A DNA stretch of 64,000 nt, taken from NCBI RefSeq assembly GCF_019469185.1, contig NZ_CP048264.1:496001-560000 (forward strand), read 5' to 3'. Within the stretch, counting starts at the first letter, position 1. Each line of letters opens with the position of its first letter. Source of the DNA: Gilliamella sp. ESL0441 (GTDB taxonomy: Bacteria > Pseudomonadota > Gammaproteobacteria > Enterobacterales > Orbaceae). The translations under genes were made by a program, and so were the position numbers. This document shows, in pieces, positions 29,385-40,344 of this stretch. Under the pieces are notes generated by a model. That model ran no database searches. It had not been told where the DNA came from and was given only the letters and a program-made list of their open reading frames with translations.

Positions 29385-30935
29385 ATGATGGCTATAAGTA
29401 CATTTAAAAAATTAGTCAGTATATTAGGTGGAAAAAAAGATCGAACGATCAAAGATTTTCCTCTTAATCATTTACGCATCGATAGTCGAATGATTGAAAA
29501 TAATGATGTATTCGTTGCTATTAAAGGAAGTGTTGTTGATGGTAAAACATTTATTACACAAGCCATTTTAGCTGGTGCTGCAGCAATATTAATTGAGACG
29601 AATCGGAAATCGAACGATCTCCATATAGATTATATCCAGCACGAAGACAAAAATATTCCTCAAATAAAAGTATTCCAATTATCTAAAAAATTATCTGTCA
29701 TCGCCAGCAAATTTTATCATTCTCCTTCTAAAAAACTGTCAGTTATTGGTGTAACAGGAACCAATGGAAAAACGACAGTCACTCAGCTTATTGCCCAATG
29801 TGCTACGATATTAAATGAAAAAGTAGCCATTTTAGGGACAATAGGAAATGGTATATATAATCATCTTAAACCTTCCGAGAATACGACATCATCAGCTGTT
29901 GATATCCAAACTTATTTAGCTGATTTTGTGAAAAAACGGGTAAAAGTGGTTTCAATGGAAATTTCCTCCCATGGATTAACGATGAATCGCGTCAAAGGGA
30001 TTACTTTTGCCGCAACCGTATTTACCAATTTGAGTCGAGATCATCTTGATTTTCATAAAACTATGGGAAAATATGCAAAATCAAAATGGTCGTTATTTAG
30101 TGCAGACGAAAAAGAAAAACAAGTTATTAGTGCAGGTAAATCTATAATTAATTATGATGATAAATATGGTAAGCGTTGGATTGAAAAACTTTCAAATGTT
30201 ACCGCTGTATCATGTCAACCTAAATCATTAAGCCGATTAAAAAATTTAAATATACCTTATGTTGGCGTATCTATGATTGAATATCATGACAAAGGCGCTG
30301 AAATCCACATGCAATCGAGTTGGGGTAATACTGTTATCAATAGTCGATTGTTAGGAGAGTTTAATGTTTCAAATCTTTTATTATGCGTAGCGACCCTGCT
30401 AACACTCGATTTTCCGTTTTTTGCTGTTGTCAATATGGCTTCTTTCCTTAAACCTATCTGTGGTCGAATGGAAGTATTACACACGCATCATAGCCCAACT
30501 TTTATTATTGATTATGCTCACACCCCCGATGCCTTACAAAAGGCATTACAAGCAAGTCGTATTCATTGTAAAGGAAAATTATGGGTTGTTTTTGGTTGTG
30601 GTGGCGATAGAGACACAGGTAAAAGATCATTAATGGGGGATATAGCAGCACAATATGCTGATAATATCATTTTGACAAATGATAATCCTCGTACAGAAGA
30701 TGAGATGAAAATTATTAATGATATCCAACAAGGCTTGGTGAATAACAAAAATGTATACGTTATTACTGATAGAGTTACTGCTATAAAAAAAGCATTTTCC
30801 AAAGCCAAACCAAATGATGTGATATTAATTGCGGGCAAAGGTCATGAAGATTACCAAATCGTTGGAAAAACTAAACATCACTATTCAGATCAAGAAACAG
30901 TGAAACAGCTTTTAGGAGTAGAGAATCAATCATGA
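29385..30935 (+). CDS. murE: UDP-MurNAc-tripeptide synthetase MurE (meso-diaminopimelate adding)
   Basis: Mur ligase adding the third stem residue to UDP-MurNAc-L-Ala-D-Glu; 516 residues. The ATP-binding motif is GVTGTNGKTTVTQL; AMEVSSHGL appears as SMEISSHGL, and DYAHTPDALQKAL and FGCGGDRDTGKR follow. The motif DNPRTED specifies meso-diaminopimelate rather than lysine. There are two ATGs, at 29385 and 29388; AGGTGG at 29376 is better spaced for the second. It overlaps murF by four bases. Confidence 0.97.
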   Translation: MMAISTFKKLVSILGGKKDRTIKDFPLNHLRIDSRMIENNDVFVAIKGSVVDGKTFITQAILAGAAAILIETNRKSNDLHIDYIQHEDKNIPQIKVFQLSKKLSVIASKFYHSPSKKLSVIGVTGTNGKTTVTQLIAQCATILNEKVAILGTIGNGIYNHLKPSENTTSSAVDIQTYLADFVKKRVKVVSMEISSHGLTMNRVKGITFAATVFTNLSRDHLDFHKTMGKYAKSKWSLFSADEKEKQVISAGKSIINYDDKYGKRWIEKLSNVTAVSCQPKSLSRLKNLNIPYVGVSMIEYHDKGAEIHMQSSWGNTVINSRLLGEFNVSNLLLCVATLLTLDFPFFAVVNMASFLKPICGRMEVLHTHHSPTFIIDYAHTPDALQKALQASRIHCKGKLWVVFGCGGDRDTGKRSLMGDIAAQYADNIILTNDNPRTEDEMKIINDIQQGLVNNKNVYVITDRVTAIKKAFSKAKPNDVILIAGKGHEDYQIVGKTKHHYSDQETVKQLLGVENQS

Positions 30936-32302
30936 TTCCATTAAATATTGAGCAAATCAGAACAATAGTAAACGGTGAATCATTTAATGTTCAATGCGAT
31001 GAGTCAACCGTAGCATTTATTTGTACTGATTCACGTAAAATTACAAAACAATCTCTTTTTATTGCGCTTGTTGGTGAACATTTTGATGGGCATGCATTTG
31101 CCTTACAAGCGATTAAAGACGGTGCGGTTGCCGTCATGGTTAATCATAAAATTGAGGATAATTCTATTCCACAAATAGTGGTTAAGGACACGCGTCTGGC
31201 GTTGGGTCTAATTGCTGGTTATATCCGTAATCAAAGTTACGCTAAAATTGTTGCCTTGACAGGCTCATCCGGTAAAACATCTGTAAAAGAAATGACTGCC
31301 ACTATTTTGCAAAATTGTGGAACAACGCTTTATACGCAAGGTAATTATAATAATGACATTGGTGTACCATTAACACTTTTAAGACTAACAAAAGAAGATC
31401 AATTTGCTGTGATAGAGCTGGGCGCCAATCATATTGGAGAAATTTCATATACAACCCAGTTAGTTCATCCACAAACTGCATTAATTAATAATATTGCTGA
31501 AGCGCATATTGAAGGTTTTGGCTCACTTGAAGGTGTCGCTACCGCAAAAGGTGAGATTTTTGAAGGGTTGACTAAAGATGGTATTGCTATCATCAATTTA
31601 GATAGCTGTTCAGATAAATGGTTTGAGCAATTAACAGATAAAACTGTTTGGACTTTTTCATTAGAAAATCCATTAGCCAATTTTTATGCAAGTCATATTA
31701 AAATGGCAGATGTGACCACATTTAAATTACATACACCGTTTGGTGAATGCGAAATCCAATTACCATTAATAGGGTTACACAATATTTCAAATGCAATTGC
31801 AGCTTCAGCTTTAGCGATTTCTGTCGGAGCAAGCTTAGATCGCATTCAACAAGGATTATCAATATTAAAGCCAGTTAAAGGAAGGCTTTTCCCGATTAAA
31901 TTAAACCAAAATCAATTAATTTTGGATGATACTTATAATGCCAATGTCGGTTCAATGTCTGCTGCAATTAATGTTTTAGCAAATCAATCAGGTTATAAAG
32001 TTTTAGTTGTAGGCGATATGGCTGAATTAGGGCAAGACGCTCAAAAGTATCATCAACAAATTGGTGAGCTTGCTAAACAACAAAAATTGGATTGTGTTGT
32101 TAGTGTTGGTCAGTTGAGTCAATTTGTTAGTCAATCAAGTGAAGTCGGTCATCATTTTAATGATAAACAAGAAGCAACAAATTATATCATAACGTTATTG
32201 CGTCAATATCCAAATTTAACCATGCTAGTGAAAGGTTCACGCAGTGCAAAAATGGAAGACGTTATAGAACAAATTAAACAACAAAAAATAAATCAGGGTT
32301 AA
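30932..32302 (+). CDS. murF: UDP-MurNAc-pentapeptide synthetase MurF
   Basis: Adds D-Ala-D-Ala to the UDP-MurNAc-tripeptide, the last cytoplasmic step of the stem peptide; 456 residues. The ATP motif is [14 protein letters not shown], with [36 protein letters not shown] and [14 protein letters not shown] as in E. coli MurF. The start ATG overlaps the murE stop (ATGA). Next is mraY after five bases. The D-Ala-D-Ala dipeptide comes from ddlB in the same cluster. Confidence 0.97.
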   Translation: MIPLNIEQIRTIVNGESFNVQCDESTVAFICTDSRKITKQSLFIALVGEHFDGHAFALQAIKDGAVAVMVNHKIEDNSIPQIVVKDTRLALGLIAGYIRNQSYAKIVALTGSSGKTSVKEMTATILQNCGTTLYTQGNYNNDIGVPLTLLRLTKEDQFAVIELGANHIGEISYTTQLVHPQTALINNIAEAHIEGFGSLEGVATAKGEIFEGLTKDGIAIINLDSCSDKWFEQLTDKTVWTFSLENPLANFYASHIKMADVTTFKLHTPFGECEIQLPLIGLHNISNAIAASALAISVGASLDRIQQGLSILKPVKGRLFPIKLNQNQLILDDTYNANVGSMSAAINVLANQSGYKVLVVGDMAELGQDAQKYHQQIGELAKQQKLDCVVSVGQLSQFVSQSSEVGHHFNDKQEATNYIITLLRQYPNLTMLVKGSRSAKMEDVIEQIKQQKINQG

Positions 32303-32307
32303 AAACT

Positions 32308-33390
32308 ATGTTGGTTTGGATATCAGAATATTTAGTTAAACATTTTTCTTTTTTTAACGTGTTCTCTTATTTGACTGTGAGAGCAATTTTAGGCTTATTA
32401 ACCTCTTTAGCGATATCGATAATTATGGGGCAAAAAGTCATTGACTGGTTACAAAAGTTACAGATTGGACAAGTAATACGTAATGATGGACCTGAATCCC
32501 ATTTAAGTAAAAAAGGAACGCCAACAATGGGAGGAACGTTAATCGTTGCCTCAATTTCATTATCAGTATTTCTTTGGGCTGATTTAAGAAACCCTTATGT
32601 CTGGGTAACATTATTTGTTCTAGTTGGATATGCCATCATTGGCTTTACGGATGATTATCTGAAAGTGATTCGAAAAAATACCGATGGTCTTATCGCCAGA
32701 TGGAAATATTTTTGGCAATCTGTTATTGCTCTCATTGTGGCTTTTGGTCTTTATGCATATGGCAAAGATAGCTCTGTAACCGTATTGGTTGTGCCATTTT
32801 TTAAAGATGTCATGCCTCAACTAGGTATTGGATTTATTTTACTCACTTATGTTGTGATTGTTGGATCGGGTAATGCTGTTAATTTAACAGATGGACTTGA
32901 TGGACTTGCAATTATGCCAACGGTATTTGTGGCAGCGGGCTTAGCGCTGGTATCGTGGGCGACAGGTAATACACACTTTGCAGAATATTTGCATATACCT
33001 TATATCAAATTTAGTGGTGAATTGATGATTGTTTGTACAGCGATCATTGGTGCAGGACTTGGTTTTTTATGGTTTAACACTTATCCCGCTATGGTATTTA
33101 TGGGAGATGTAGGATCACTGGCTTTAGGTGGTGTGCTTGGAATTATCGCGGTACTTTTACGCCAAGAATTTTTATTACTTATCATGGGGGGCATATTTGT
33201 TGTCGAAACCCTATCGGTAATTCTACAAGTTGGTTCTTTTAAATTACGTGGTAAACGAATTTTCAAAATGGCTCCAATCCATCATCATTATGAATTAAAA
33301 GGATGGCCGGAACCTCGGGTTATTGTGCGTTTTTGGATTATTTCGTTAATGCTTGTATTAATAGGGTTATTAACCTTGAAATTACGGTAA
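32308..33390 (+). CDS. mraY: phospho-MurNAc-pentapeptide translocase MraY
   Basis: Inner-membrane enzyme transferring phospho-MurNAc-pentapeptide to undecaprenyl phosphate, forming lipid I; 360 residues with ten hydrophobic segments, the same length as E. coli. Catalytic motifs visible are the DD pair in GFTDDYLKV (about 112-120), [11 protein letters not shown] (about 193-203), [12 protein letters not shown] and the [15 protein letters not shown] histidine motif. AGGG precedes the ATG. Its product goes to MurG, encoded three genes downstream. Confidence 0.97.
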   Translation: MLVWISEYLVKHFSFFNVFSYLTVRAILGLLTSLAISIIMGQKVIDWLQKLQIGQVIRNDGPESHLSKKGTPTMGGTLIVASISLSVFLWADLRNPYVWVTLFVLVGYAIIGFTDDYLKVIRKNTDGLIARWKYFWQSVIALIVAFGLYAYGKDSSVTVLVVPFFKDVMPQLGIGFILLTYVVIVGSGNAVNLTDGLDGLAIMPTVFVAAGLALVSWATGNTHFAEYLHIPYIKFSGELMIVCTAIIGAGLGFLWFNTYPAMVFMGDVGSLALGGVLGIIAVLLRQEFLLLIMGGIFVVETLSVILQVGSFKLRGKRIFKMAPIHHHYELKGWPEPRVIVRFWIISLMLVLIGLLTLKLR

Positions 33391-33413
33391 TTAAATTAAA
33401 TCAGGATTGAATC

Positions 33414-34748
33414 ATGATTAGCTATCAAGGTAAAAATGTTGTTATCATCGGGTTAGGTGTCACAGGGCTTTCTTGTGTTAACTATTTTCTTGCCCAAAAT
33501 GTTATTCCTAAAGTGATTGATACCCGTTTATTACCTTCAGGATTAGAACAATTAGATCAACGGGTTGCCTATCATTTAGGCGATTTGAATGTCGATTGGC
33601 TATTTGATGCGGATTTAATAATTGTCAGTCCTGGTATCGCTCTATCAACCCCTGAACTCAAACAAGCTACTGATAAAGGTATCGAAATCATTGGTGATAT
33701 TGAGCTATTTTGTCGTGAAGTTAATCAACAACCCAATAAAAAAATTGTGGCAATCACCGGTGCCAATGGTAAAACGACGGTGACGACATTAGTTGGTGAA
33801 ATTGTTAAGTCAGCTGGTATCAAAGTGGGTGTCGGTGGCAATATAGGTCAACCTGCACTCTCTTTACTGGCTCAAGATTGTGATGTGTATGTACTTGAGC
33901 TGTCAAGCTTCCAACTTGAAACCACACACACTTTACATGCAACGGTTGCAACGATTTTGAATATCTCAGAAGATCATATGGATAGGTATCCTTTAGGACT
34001 CAAGCAATATGTAGAGGCTAAACAACGAATTTATGTGAATGCAGAATATTGTGTAGTAAATCATGATGATAAATTAACTTTTCCAAAAGGCAAAGAAAGT
34101 CATAATGTGTTTTTTGGATTACATGCAGGCGATTATCATTTGGATAATGATTGTGCACATTTGATTGCGCAGGAAAAACCTGTTTTATCGACTAAAACAA
34201 TGAAACTAACGGGAAGCCATAATTATCTCAATGCGTTAGCCGCATTAGCTATTGCAGATAAATTATCAATATCACGACAATCTAGTTTAGCGACAATAGC
34301 CAACTTTCATGGTTTACCTCATCGTTTTGAATTAGTTTTGGAACAAAATGGGGTCAAATGGATTAATGATTCTAAAGCAACCAATGTGGGCAGTACGGAA
34401 GCTGCTTTGAAAAGTGTTGTATGTCATGGAAAATTATTTTTATTGCTTGGCGGTGATGGAAAATCAGCGGATTTTTCTCCACTAATTCCTTATTTAAAAA
34501 ATAGTCACCTTGAAATTTTTTGTTTTGGTCGAGATCGTGAGTTATTAGCAAAATTAGCCCCCAACATCACAACAATGACAGCGACATTAGCTGAGGCTAT
34601 GCAAATAATCGCTCAAAAAGTGGTGGCTAATGATGTCGTTTTACTCTCACCTGCTTGTGCAAGTTTAGACCAATTTAAAAACTATATAGAGCGAGGAAAT
34701 CAATTTGCACTTCTGGCAAAGCAATATGCCCAAAGGGGTGAAAAATGA
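33414..34748 (+). CDS. murD: UDP-MurNAc-L-alanine:D-glutamate ligase MurD
   Basis: Cytoplasmic Mur ligase that adds D-glutamate; 444 residues. The N-terminal domain begins [18 protein letters not shown], the ATP site is [14 protein letters not shown], and [27 protein letters not shown] and [15 protein letters not shown] are family signatures. It starts at ATG 33414 behind AGGA, and its stop overlaps the ftsW start (ATGA at 34745). Confidence 0.97.
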   Translation: MISYQGKNVVIIGLGVTGLSCVNYFLAQNVIPKVIDTRLLPSGLEQLDQRVAYHLGDLNVDWLFDADLIIVSPGIALSTPELKQATDKGIEIIGDIELFCREVNQQPNKKIVAITGANGKTTVTTLVGEIVKSAGIKVGVGGNIGQPALSLLAQDCDVYVLELSSFQLETTHTLHATVATILNISEDHMDRYPLGLKQYVEAKQRIYVNAEYCVVNHDDKLTFPKGKESHNVFFGLHAGDYHLDNDCAHLIAQEKPVLSTKTMKLTGSHNYLNALAALAIADKLSISRQSSLATIANFHGLPHRFELVLEQNGVKWINDSKATNVGSTEAALKSVVCHGKLFLLLGGDGKSADFSPLIPYLKNSHLEIFCFGRDRELLAKLAPNITTMTATLAEAMQIIAQKVVANDVVLLSPACASLDQFKNYIERGNQFALLAKQYAQRGEK

Positions 34749-35896
34749 TCTCGCTGGCCATAAAAAAGCAAGTTAATCCTCATGTCCCTTTTGATAATCA
34801 ATTGCTTTGGACGATTTTTGGATTGATGATATTCGGCTTAGTGATGGTGACATCAGCGTCAATGTCATCAAATGATAATAATCCTTTTTTCTATACTCAG
34901 CGTGAACTCATACAGCTAGGTATTTCGCTTGTTTTGATGTGTATAACGTTATCGATTCCAATGAAACGTTGGCAGCAATTTGGAACTGTATTACTCATTA
35001 TGACAATTATCATGCTTGTTGCTGTTTTAGGCGTGGGGTCTTCCATTAATGGTGCAGCGAGATGGATTCCGCTAGGCGTATTTAACTTTCAACCGGCCGA
35101 GCTTGCTAAATTGGCTTTATTTGTTTTTTTAGCAAGTTATTTGACTCGAAAGTCAGATGAAGTACAAAGTGGATTTTGGGGATTTTTTAAACCAATGGTC
35201 GTCATGGCCGTGCTTTCTATTTTACTATTACTTCAACCCGATTTAGGCACAGTTATTGTATTATTTATTGTTACTATTGGAATTCTCTTTATCGCTGGTG
35301 CTAAGCTATGGCAATTTATCGCTATTTTATCAACAGGTGTAGTGGCAGTTGTTAGTTTAATTCTGTTTGAATCTTACCGTTTAAAGCGACTGTTAACCTT
35401 TCTCAACCCGTGGGAAGATGCAAATGGAGTTGGCTATCAATTAGTCAATTCATTAATAGCAATTGGTAATGGCGGTTTTGCAGGACAAGGAATAGGAAAT
35501 TCTGTTCAAAAATTAGGTTATTTACCTGAATGTCATACTGATTTTATCTTTTCAATTATTTCTGAAGAGCTTGGTTTTGTTGGCGTTATGATGTTACTGA
35601 CCTTGCTCTTTCTTTTGACATTTAAAGCTATGGCAATAGGTTATCGAGCTTTGAACGAAGGCTCCCAGTTTTCTGGATATTTAGCTTGTGAAATTGGTAT
35701 TTGGTTCGGATTTCAAACGTTTGTTAACATTGGGGTAACATCAGGTATGCTTCCTACAAAAGGGTTAACATTACCATTTATTAGTTATGGTGGTTCAAGT
35801 TTAATTGTTATGAGTATTGCAGTAGCAATATTATTTCGAATCGATTTTGAATTTAGGCAACAACAGGCACAAGCAAGAATAAGGTCAATAAAATAA
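34745..35896 (+). CDS. ftsW: septal peptidoglycan polymerase FtsW
   Basis: SEDS-family glycosyltransferase polymerising lipid II at the septum together with FtsI; 383 residues with about ten membrane helices. Visible are [26 protein letters not shown] (extracellular/TM motif), [37 protein letters not shown], and [15 protein letters not shown] near the end, all SEDS hallmarks including the catalytic-region Asp in QPDLGT-type context. It overlaps murD by four bases and murG by one. Confidence 0.96.
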   Translation: MISLAIKKQVNPHVPFDNQLLWTIFGLMIFGLVMVTSASMSSNDNNPFFYTQRELIQLGISLVLMCITLSIPMKRWQQFGTVLLIMTIIMLVAVLGVGSSINGAARWIPLGVFNFQPAELAKLALFVFLASYLTRKSDEVQSGFWGFFKPMVVMAVLSILLLLQPDLGTVIVLFIVTIGILFIAGAKLWQFIAILSTGVVAVVSLILFESYRLKRLLTFLNPWEDANGVGYQLVNSLIAIGNGGFAGQGIGNSVQKLGYLPECHTDFIFSIISEELGFVGVMMLLTLLFLLTFKAMAIGYRALNEGSQFSGYLACEIGIWFGFQTFVNIGVTSGMLPTKGLTLPFISYGGSSLIVMSIAVAILFRIDFEFRQQQAQARIRSIK

Positions 35897-36948
35897 TGAA
35901 AAAGTTATTAGTCATGGCAGGTGGTACGGGAGGGCATGTTTTTCCAGGTATTGCTGTTGCACATTATTTAATGAAACAGGGTTGGCAAGTCAGATGGCTT
36001 GGCACAGCAGATCGAATGGAAGCGCATCTAGTTCCTGCAAATGGTATCGAGATTGATTTTATAGAGATATCGGGTCTACGAGGTAAAGGAATTGGTGCAA
36101 TGCTAAAAGCACCTTATAAAATTTTAAAAGCGGTTCTACAAGCCAGAAAAATCTTAAAAACTTATCAACCTGATGTTGTACTTGGTATGGGAGGGTATGT
36201 GTCTGGGCCGGGTGGCATTGCAGCGAAGACATTAGGAATTCCTGTCGTATTACATGAGCAAAATGGTGTAGCAGGGTTAACTAATAAGTGGCTTGCAAAA
36301 ATTGCAACTAAAGTTTTACAAGCATTTCCGACTGCTTTTCCAAAAGCTGAAGTAGTAGGAAATCCTGTTCGTGACGATTTATTAACTATTGCTGAACCTA
36401 ACGAACGTTTTGAAGATCGTCAAGGACCAATTAGAGTTTTAGTTATGGGCGGAAGTCAAGGGGCAAAAGTACTCAATGAGGTTGTTCCTAAGGTTATGAC
36501 AAAATTGTCCGATAACTTTGTTGTTTGGCATCAAACAGGAAAAGGCATGCTAGAACCTGTTATGCGAGCCTATCAAGATTGTGATATGACGGTAAATAAA
36601 GTAACAGAATTTATTACGGATGTGGCAGAAGCTTATCGTTGGGCGGATATTGTGATTTGTCGCAGTGGGGCATTAACGGTAAGTGAAATCGAAGTTGTTG
36701 GAATTGGTGCCATTTTCGTCCCATTTATGCATAAAGATCGCCAGCAATTTTGGAATGCTAAATCGCTTTCCGATATTGATGCTGCAAAGATTATTGAACA
36801 ACCCGACTTTAACAGCGAATCATTAATGAGTGTGTTAAGAAATTTAAATAGAGATAAATTAATCGAAATGGCGGTTAAGGCGAAAAGTCTATCTATCATA
36901 AATTCTACCGAAAAGGTAGCAGAAACGTTAAAATCAGTGATAAAATAA
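35896..36948 (+). CDS. murG: lipid II synthase MurG
   Basis: Peripheral membrane glycosyltransferase adding GlcNAc to lipid I; 350 residues. The N-terminal glycine-rich loop is [19 protein letters not shown], the second is [37 protein letters not shown] and [10 protein letters not shown] (donor binding) are present. The start ATG shares a base with the ftsW stop (TAATG). After murG comes a 169-base spacer, the only long break within the cluster, so murC onward may have an additional promoter, though I could not identify one. Confidence 0.97.
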   Translation: MKKLLVMAGGTGGHVFPGIAVAHYLMKQGWQVRWLGTADRMEAHLVPANGIEIDFIEISGLRGKGIGAMLKAPYKILKAVLQARKILKTYQPDVVLGMGGYVSGPGGIAAKTLGIPVVLHEQNGVAGLTNKWLAKIATKVLQAFPTAFPKAEVVGNPVRDDLLTIAEPNERFEDRQGPIRVLVMGGSQGAKVLNEVVPKVMTKLSDNFVVWHQTGKGMLEPVMRAYQDCDMTVNKVTEFITDVAEAYRWADIVICRSGALTVSEIEVVGIGAIFVPFMHKDRQQFWNAKSLSDIDAAKIIEQPDFNSESLMSVLRNLNRDKLIEMAVKAKSLSIINSTEKVAETLKSVIK

Positions 36949-37117
36949 TTAGTTTTTGATATAACTTTATGTAATAATCTTGTCAAGATGTTTTAGGTAA
37001 GGTCGATGTTTAAATAGTAACGGCATTGAGTATAAAAAATAGATTTTTACAAACTTAAATAAGCTCAATAAAAGGTTAACAAAAATACTCAACTAGAAAA
37101 TAATTAGGAGTTAGATT

Positions 37118-38566
37118 GTGAATACAAAGGAATTAGCTGAATTAAGAGCAATTATTCCCCAAATGAAACGCGTCAAACATATCCATTTTGTGGGTATTGG
37201 TGGTGCCGGTATGGGTGGAATTGCTGAAGTTCTAGCTAATGAAGGTTACGAAATTAGTGGTTCAGATATTGCTGAAAATGCCGTTACCGAACATCTAAAG
37301 AAATTAGGCGCAAAAATTATTATTGGTCATGCAGCTGAAAATATAATTAATTCAAGTGTAGTCGTAATCTCTTCCGCAATTTCACAAGATAATATTGAAG
37401 TTGTTGCTGCACGGGATGCTCGTATTCCAGTTATTCAAAGAGCTGAAATGCTTGCTGAATTAATGCGTTTCCGATATGGAATTGCTATCGCAGGGACTCA
37501 TGGTAAAACGACGACAACGGCAATGGTCACCGCTATTTATGCCGAAGCGAAACTTGATCCAACTTTTGTTAATGGTGGTTTAGTTAAAGCAGCGGGTACT
37601 CATGCAAAATTAGGTAGTAGCCGTTATTTCATTGCTGAGGCTGATGAAAGCGATGCATCATTTTTACACTTACAACCTATGGTTTCTATTGTTACTAATA
37701 TTGAACCAGACCATATGGATACTTATCAAGGGAGTGTAGAAAATCTTAAGCAAACATTCATCTCTTTTTTACGTAATTTACCTTTTTACGGTTTAGCGGT
37801 GATGTGTTATGACGATCCAATTAACCGTGAATTATTACCGATCGTTGGACGAAAAATTATTACTTACGGTTTTAGTGATGAAGCGGATGTGGTGATTAAA
37901 AATTATCGTCAAGAACGAGGTGTCAGTTACTACACTGTGTGTCGTCCAGATCGTAATGATTTAGAAATCGAATTAAATGCACCCGGTAAACACAATGCAT
38001 TAAATTCAGCTGCGGCAATTATTGCTGCAACAGAAGATGGCATAGATGATCAATCGATCATTAATGCTTTGGCGAAATTCGCTGGTACAAGTCGCCGTTT
38101 TGATTTAGTGGGCGTTTTTCCGCATGCTAACGGTAAAGATATTATGATGGTTGATGATTATGGTCATCATCCAAGCGAAGTTAATGCAACGATACAAGCG
38201 GCTAAAAATGGTTGGCCGGATCGTCGTTTAGTTATGCTATTCCAACCTCATCGATATACACGTACACGCGATTTATTCGATGATTTTGCTCAAGTGTTAT
38301 CTCAAGTTGATGCGCTTGTTATGTTAGACGTCTATTCTGCTGGTGAGCAACCAATTGCGGGTGCAGATAGTCGTTCTTTGTGCCGTTCAATTCGTAATCG
38401 GGGCAAAGTGGATCCAATTTATGTTTCAGATTTAGATCTCTTACCAGAAATGATGAAAGAAATTTTAAAAGGTGGAGATCTGTTATTAACTCAAGGCGCG
38501 GGTAGTGTGGGTCGTATTGCACGTCAGTTAGCCGATGCTCAATTTTTTTCAGGAGAAGGTCTATAA
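37118..38566 (+). CDS. murC: UDP-MurNAc:L-alanine ligase MurC
   Basis: First Mur ligase, adding L-alanine to UDP-MurNAc; 482 residues. [19 protein letters not shown] at the N-terminus, the ATP site [36 protein letters not shown] and [11 protein letters not shown] match E. coli MurC throughout. The start is GTG at 37118, seven bases behind TAGGAG, and aligns with the E. coli N-terminus (MNTQQLAKLR). It overlaps ddlB by one base. Confidence 0.97.
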   Translation: MNTKELAELRAIIPQMKRVKHIHFVGIGGAGMGGIAEVLANEGYEISGSDIAENAVTEHLKKLGAKIIIGHAAENIINSSVVVISSAISQDNIEVVAARDARIPVIQRAEMLAELMRFRYGIAIAGTHGKTTTTAMVTAIYAEAKLDPTFVNGGLVKAAGTHAKLGSSRYFIAEADESDASFLHLQPMVSIVTNIEPDHMDTYQGSVENLKQTFISFLRNLPFYGLAVMCYDDPINRELLPIVGRKIITYGFSDEADVVIKNYRQERGVSYYTVCRPDRNDLEIELNAPGKHNALNSAAAIIAATEDGIDDQSIINALAKFAGTSRRFDLVGVFPHANGKDIMMVDDYGHHPSEVNATIQAAKNGWPDRRLVMLFQPHRYTRTRDLFDDFAQVLSQVDALVMLDVYSAGEQPIAGADSRSLCRSIRNRGKVDPIYVSDLDLLPEMMKEILKGGDLLLTQGAGSVGRIARQLADAQFFSGEGL

Positions 38567-39474
38567 TGATTGATAAAGTTGCGGTATTGTATGGTGGAAC
38601 ATCTGCAGAGCGAGAAGTTTCACTCAAATCAGGTCAAGCTGTACAAGCAGGATTATTGGCTAATGGTGTTGATGCCCACCTTATTGATACAAGAGACCAC
38701 CCTATTACCAACTTAAAAGAAGCGGGATTTACTAAAGCATTCGTGATTCTTCATGGGCGTGGTGGTGAAGATGGTATAACACAAGCAATATTAACTTATC
38801 AACAAATTCCTTATACTGGTAGTGATGTTTTATCGTCAGCCCTCACTATGGACAAACTAAAAACTAAATTAGTTTGGAAAGCACTAGGTTTACCTGTAGC
38901 AGATTATGTTATGGTCGAAAAAGATCAATCAATTGATATTGATGCCATTGTACAACAGCTTGGACTCCCTTTATTTGTAAAACCAAGTCACGAAGGTTCA
39001 AGTGTAGGTATGACGCGCGTTAACCAAGCAAATGAACTTAAAACTGCTCTTGAACATGCTTTTAAGTATGATAATTATGTCATGGTTGAATCGTTTTTAT
39101 CAGGGCCAGAATTTACTGTCGCCATTGTTGGTGATGAAGTATTACCATCAATTTATATTAAACCTGCAACCAAGTTTTATGATTATGATGCTAAATATCT
39201 ATCTGATTCAACACAATATTTTTGCCCGAGTGGTTTATCAGATGAAAAAGAGCAAGAGATCCGTAAATTAGCACTTGATGCTTATAAGGCGGTTGGATGC
39301 CGAGGTTGGGGGCGAGTTGATATAATGTTTGATGATAATCAAACCCCCTATTTGTTAGAAGTGAACACTGCGCCTGGAATGACAGATCATAGTTTAGTAC
39401 CAATGGCAGCGAAACAATACGGTTGGTCATTTAACGATCTTGTTAGTCGAATTTTACATTTAGCAACAATATAA
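38566..39474 (+). CDS. ddlB: D-alanine--D-alanine ligase B
   Basis: ATP-grasp ligase making the D-Ala-D-Ala dipeptide used by MurF; 302 residues. KVAVLYGGTSAEREVSLKSG opens the protein, HGRGGEDGITQAIL follows, PLFVKPSHEGSSVGMTRV is the ATP-binding core and LEVNTAPGMTDHSLVPMAAKQ the metal-binding motif. The position between murC and ftsQ is that of ddlB. The D-Ala-specific tyrosine of the omega loop fits TKFYDYDAKY. Start overlaps the murC stop (TAATG). Confidence 0.97.
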   Translation: MIDKVAVLYGGTSAEREVSLKSGQAVQAGLLANGVDAHLIDTRDHPITNLKEAGFTKAFVILHGRGGEDGITQAILTYQQIPYTGSDVLSSALTMDKLKTKLVWKALGLPVADYVMVEKDQSIDIDAIVQQLGLPLFVKPSHEGSSVGMTRVNQANELKTALEHAFKYDNYVMVESFLSGPEFTVAIVGDEVLPSIYIKPATKFYDYDAKYLSDSTQYFCPSGLSDEKEQEIRKLALDAYKAVGCRGWGRVDIMFDDNQTPYLLEVNTAPGMTDHSLVPMAAKQYGWSFNDLVSRILHLATI

Positions 39475-39489
39475 CTGGCTATATTATTT

Positions 39490-40323
39490 ATGAAGCAAGT
39501 AAGGCAAGCCGCTCACCGACGTGAAGGAAAAAAAAAGAGATACTTGCTTATTTTTCGTAGTACTGAGCAATTAGCTGGTTTTTTGTTCTTTATTATGATT
39601 GTTTTCGTTAGTGCATGGATTGTCCAAAGCGTAAAAAATTGGATGGAAGATCCAGAACAGATGGTATTGTCGCAATTAACTTTAAGCGGTGAATATACCT
39701 ATACGACTGAGGATGATCTTAGAGAAGCAATTTTAGGTTTGGGGTTACCAAATACTTATATTGGTCAAGATGTAAATGATATACAACAAGAAATATTAAG
39801 ATTTCCATGGGTTAAACAGGTTAGTGTACGTAAGCAGTGGCCTGATAAATTGATAGTATATATAGAAGAGTATAAACCTGAGTTTTATTGGAATGATCTG
39901 TTTTTACTCGATAAAGAAGGGAATGTATTTAGTGTTCCGCTAGATCGTATAACGGACTTGAAATTACCAAGACTTTATGGTCCAGAAGGTAAAGCAAAGT
40001 CAGCGTTAGAGATTTATTATAAGTTAGATGAACTTTCAAAAAAATTAGCTAACAATCAATTAGCACTGCATATTAAGTCAGCAATAACTGATGAACGCAA
40101 TGCATGGCAGTTGATGGTAAAACAGTGTATTGGTGATTTTTGTGAAGAAAATCAAGAAATAAAACTGATGTTGGGTAATGAAAATGTAGAGCAACGTTAC
40201 CAACAATTTATCAAATTATTTCCTGAAATTCAGTCAAAAACACCGAAAGATGAAAGAATTACAGTCGCTGATTTACGTTATGAAAATGGCATTTCAGTAC
40301 AAAGAGAAAAAATGACACAGTAG
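39490..40323 (+). CDS. ftsQ: cell division protein FtsQ
   Basis: Bitopic division protein of 277 residues, part of the FtsQLB complex. A strongly basic cytoplasmic segment (QAAHRREGKKKR) precedes one membrane helix (about 33-51, FFIMIVFVSAWIV). The periplasmic part holds a POTRA domain (about 62-130: QLTLSGEYTYTTEDDLREAI through FPWVKQVSVRKQWPDKLIVYIEE) and the FtsQ beta domain. No Shine-Dalgarno is evident before the ATG, so translation may depend on coupling with ddlB, which ends 15 bases upstream. Confidence 0.95.
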   Translation: MKQVRQAAHRREGKKKRYLLIFRSTEQLAGFLFFIMIVFVSAWIVQSVKNWMEDPEQMVLSQLTLSGEYTYTTEDDLREAILGLGLPNTYIGQDVNDIQQEILRFPWVKQVSVRKQWPDKLIVYIEEYKPEFYWNDLFLLDKEGNVFSVPLDRITDLKLPRLYGPEGKAKSALEIYYKLDELSKKLANNQLALHIKSAITDERNAWQLMVKQCIGDFCEENQEIKLMLGNENVEQRYQQFIKLFPEIQSKTPKDERITVADLRYENGISVQREKMTQ

Positions 40324-40344
40324 GGAATAAATTAAGGCTGAAAT

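Noticed and set aside
36949-37117. Separate promoter for murC onward
   Set aside because: TTGTCA (near 36983) and TTGAGT (near 37026) have no acceptable -10 at 16-18 bases, so I do not call one.
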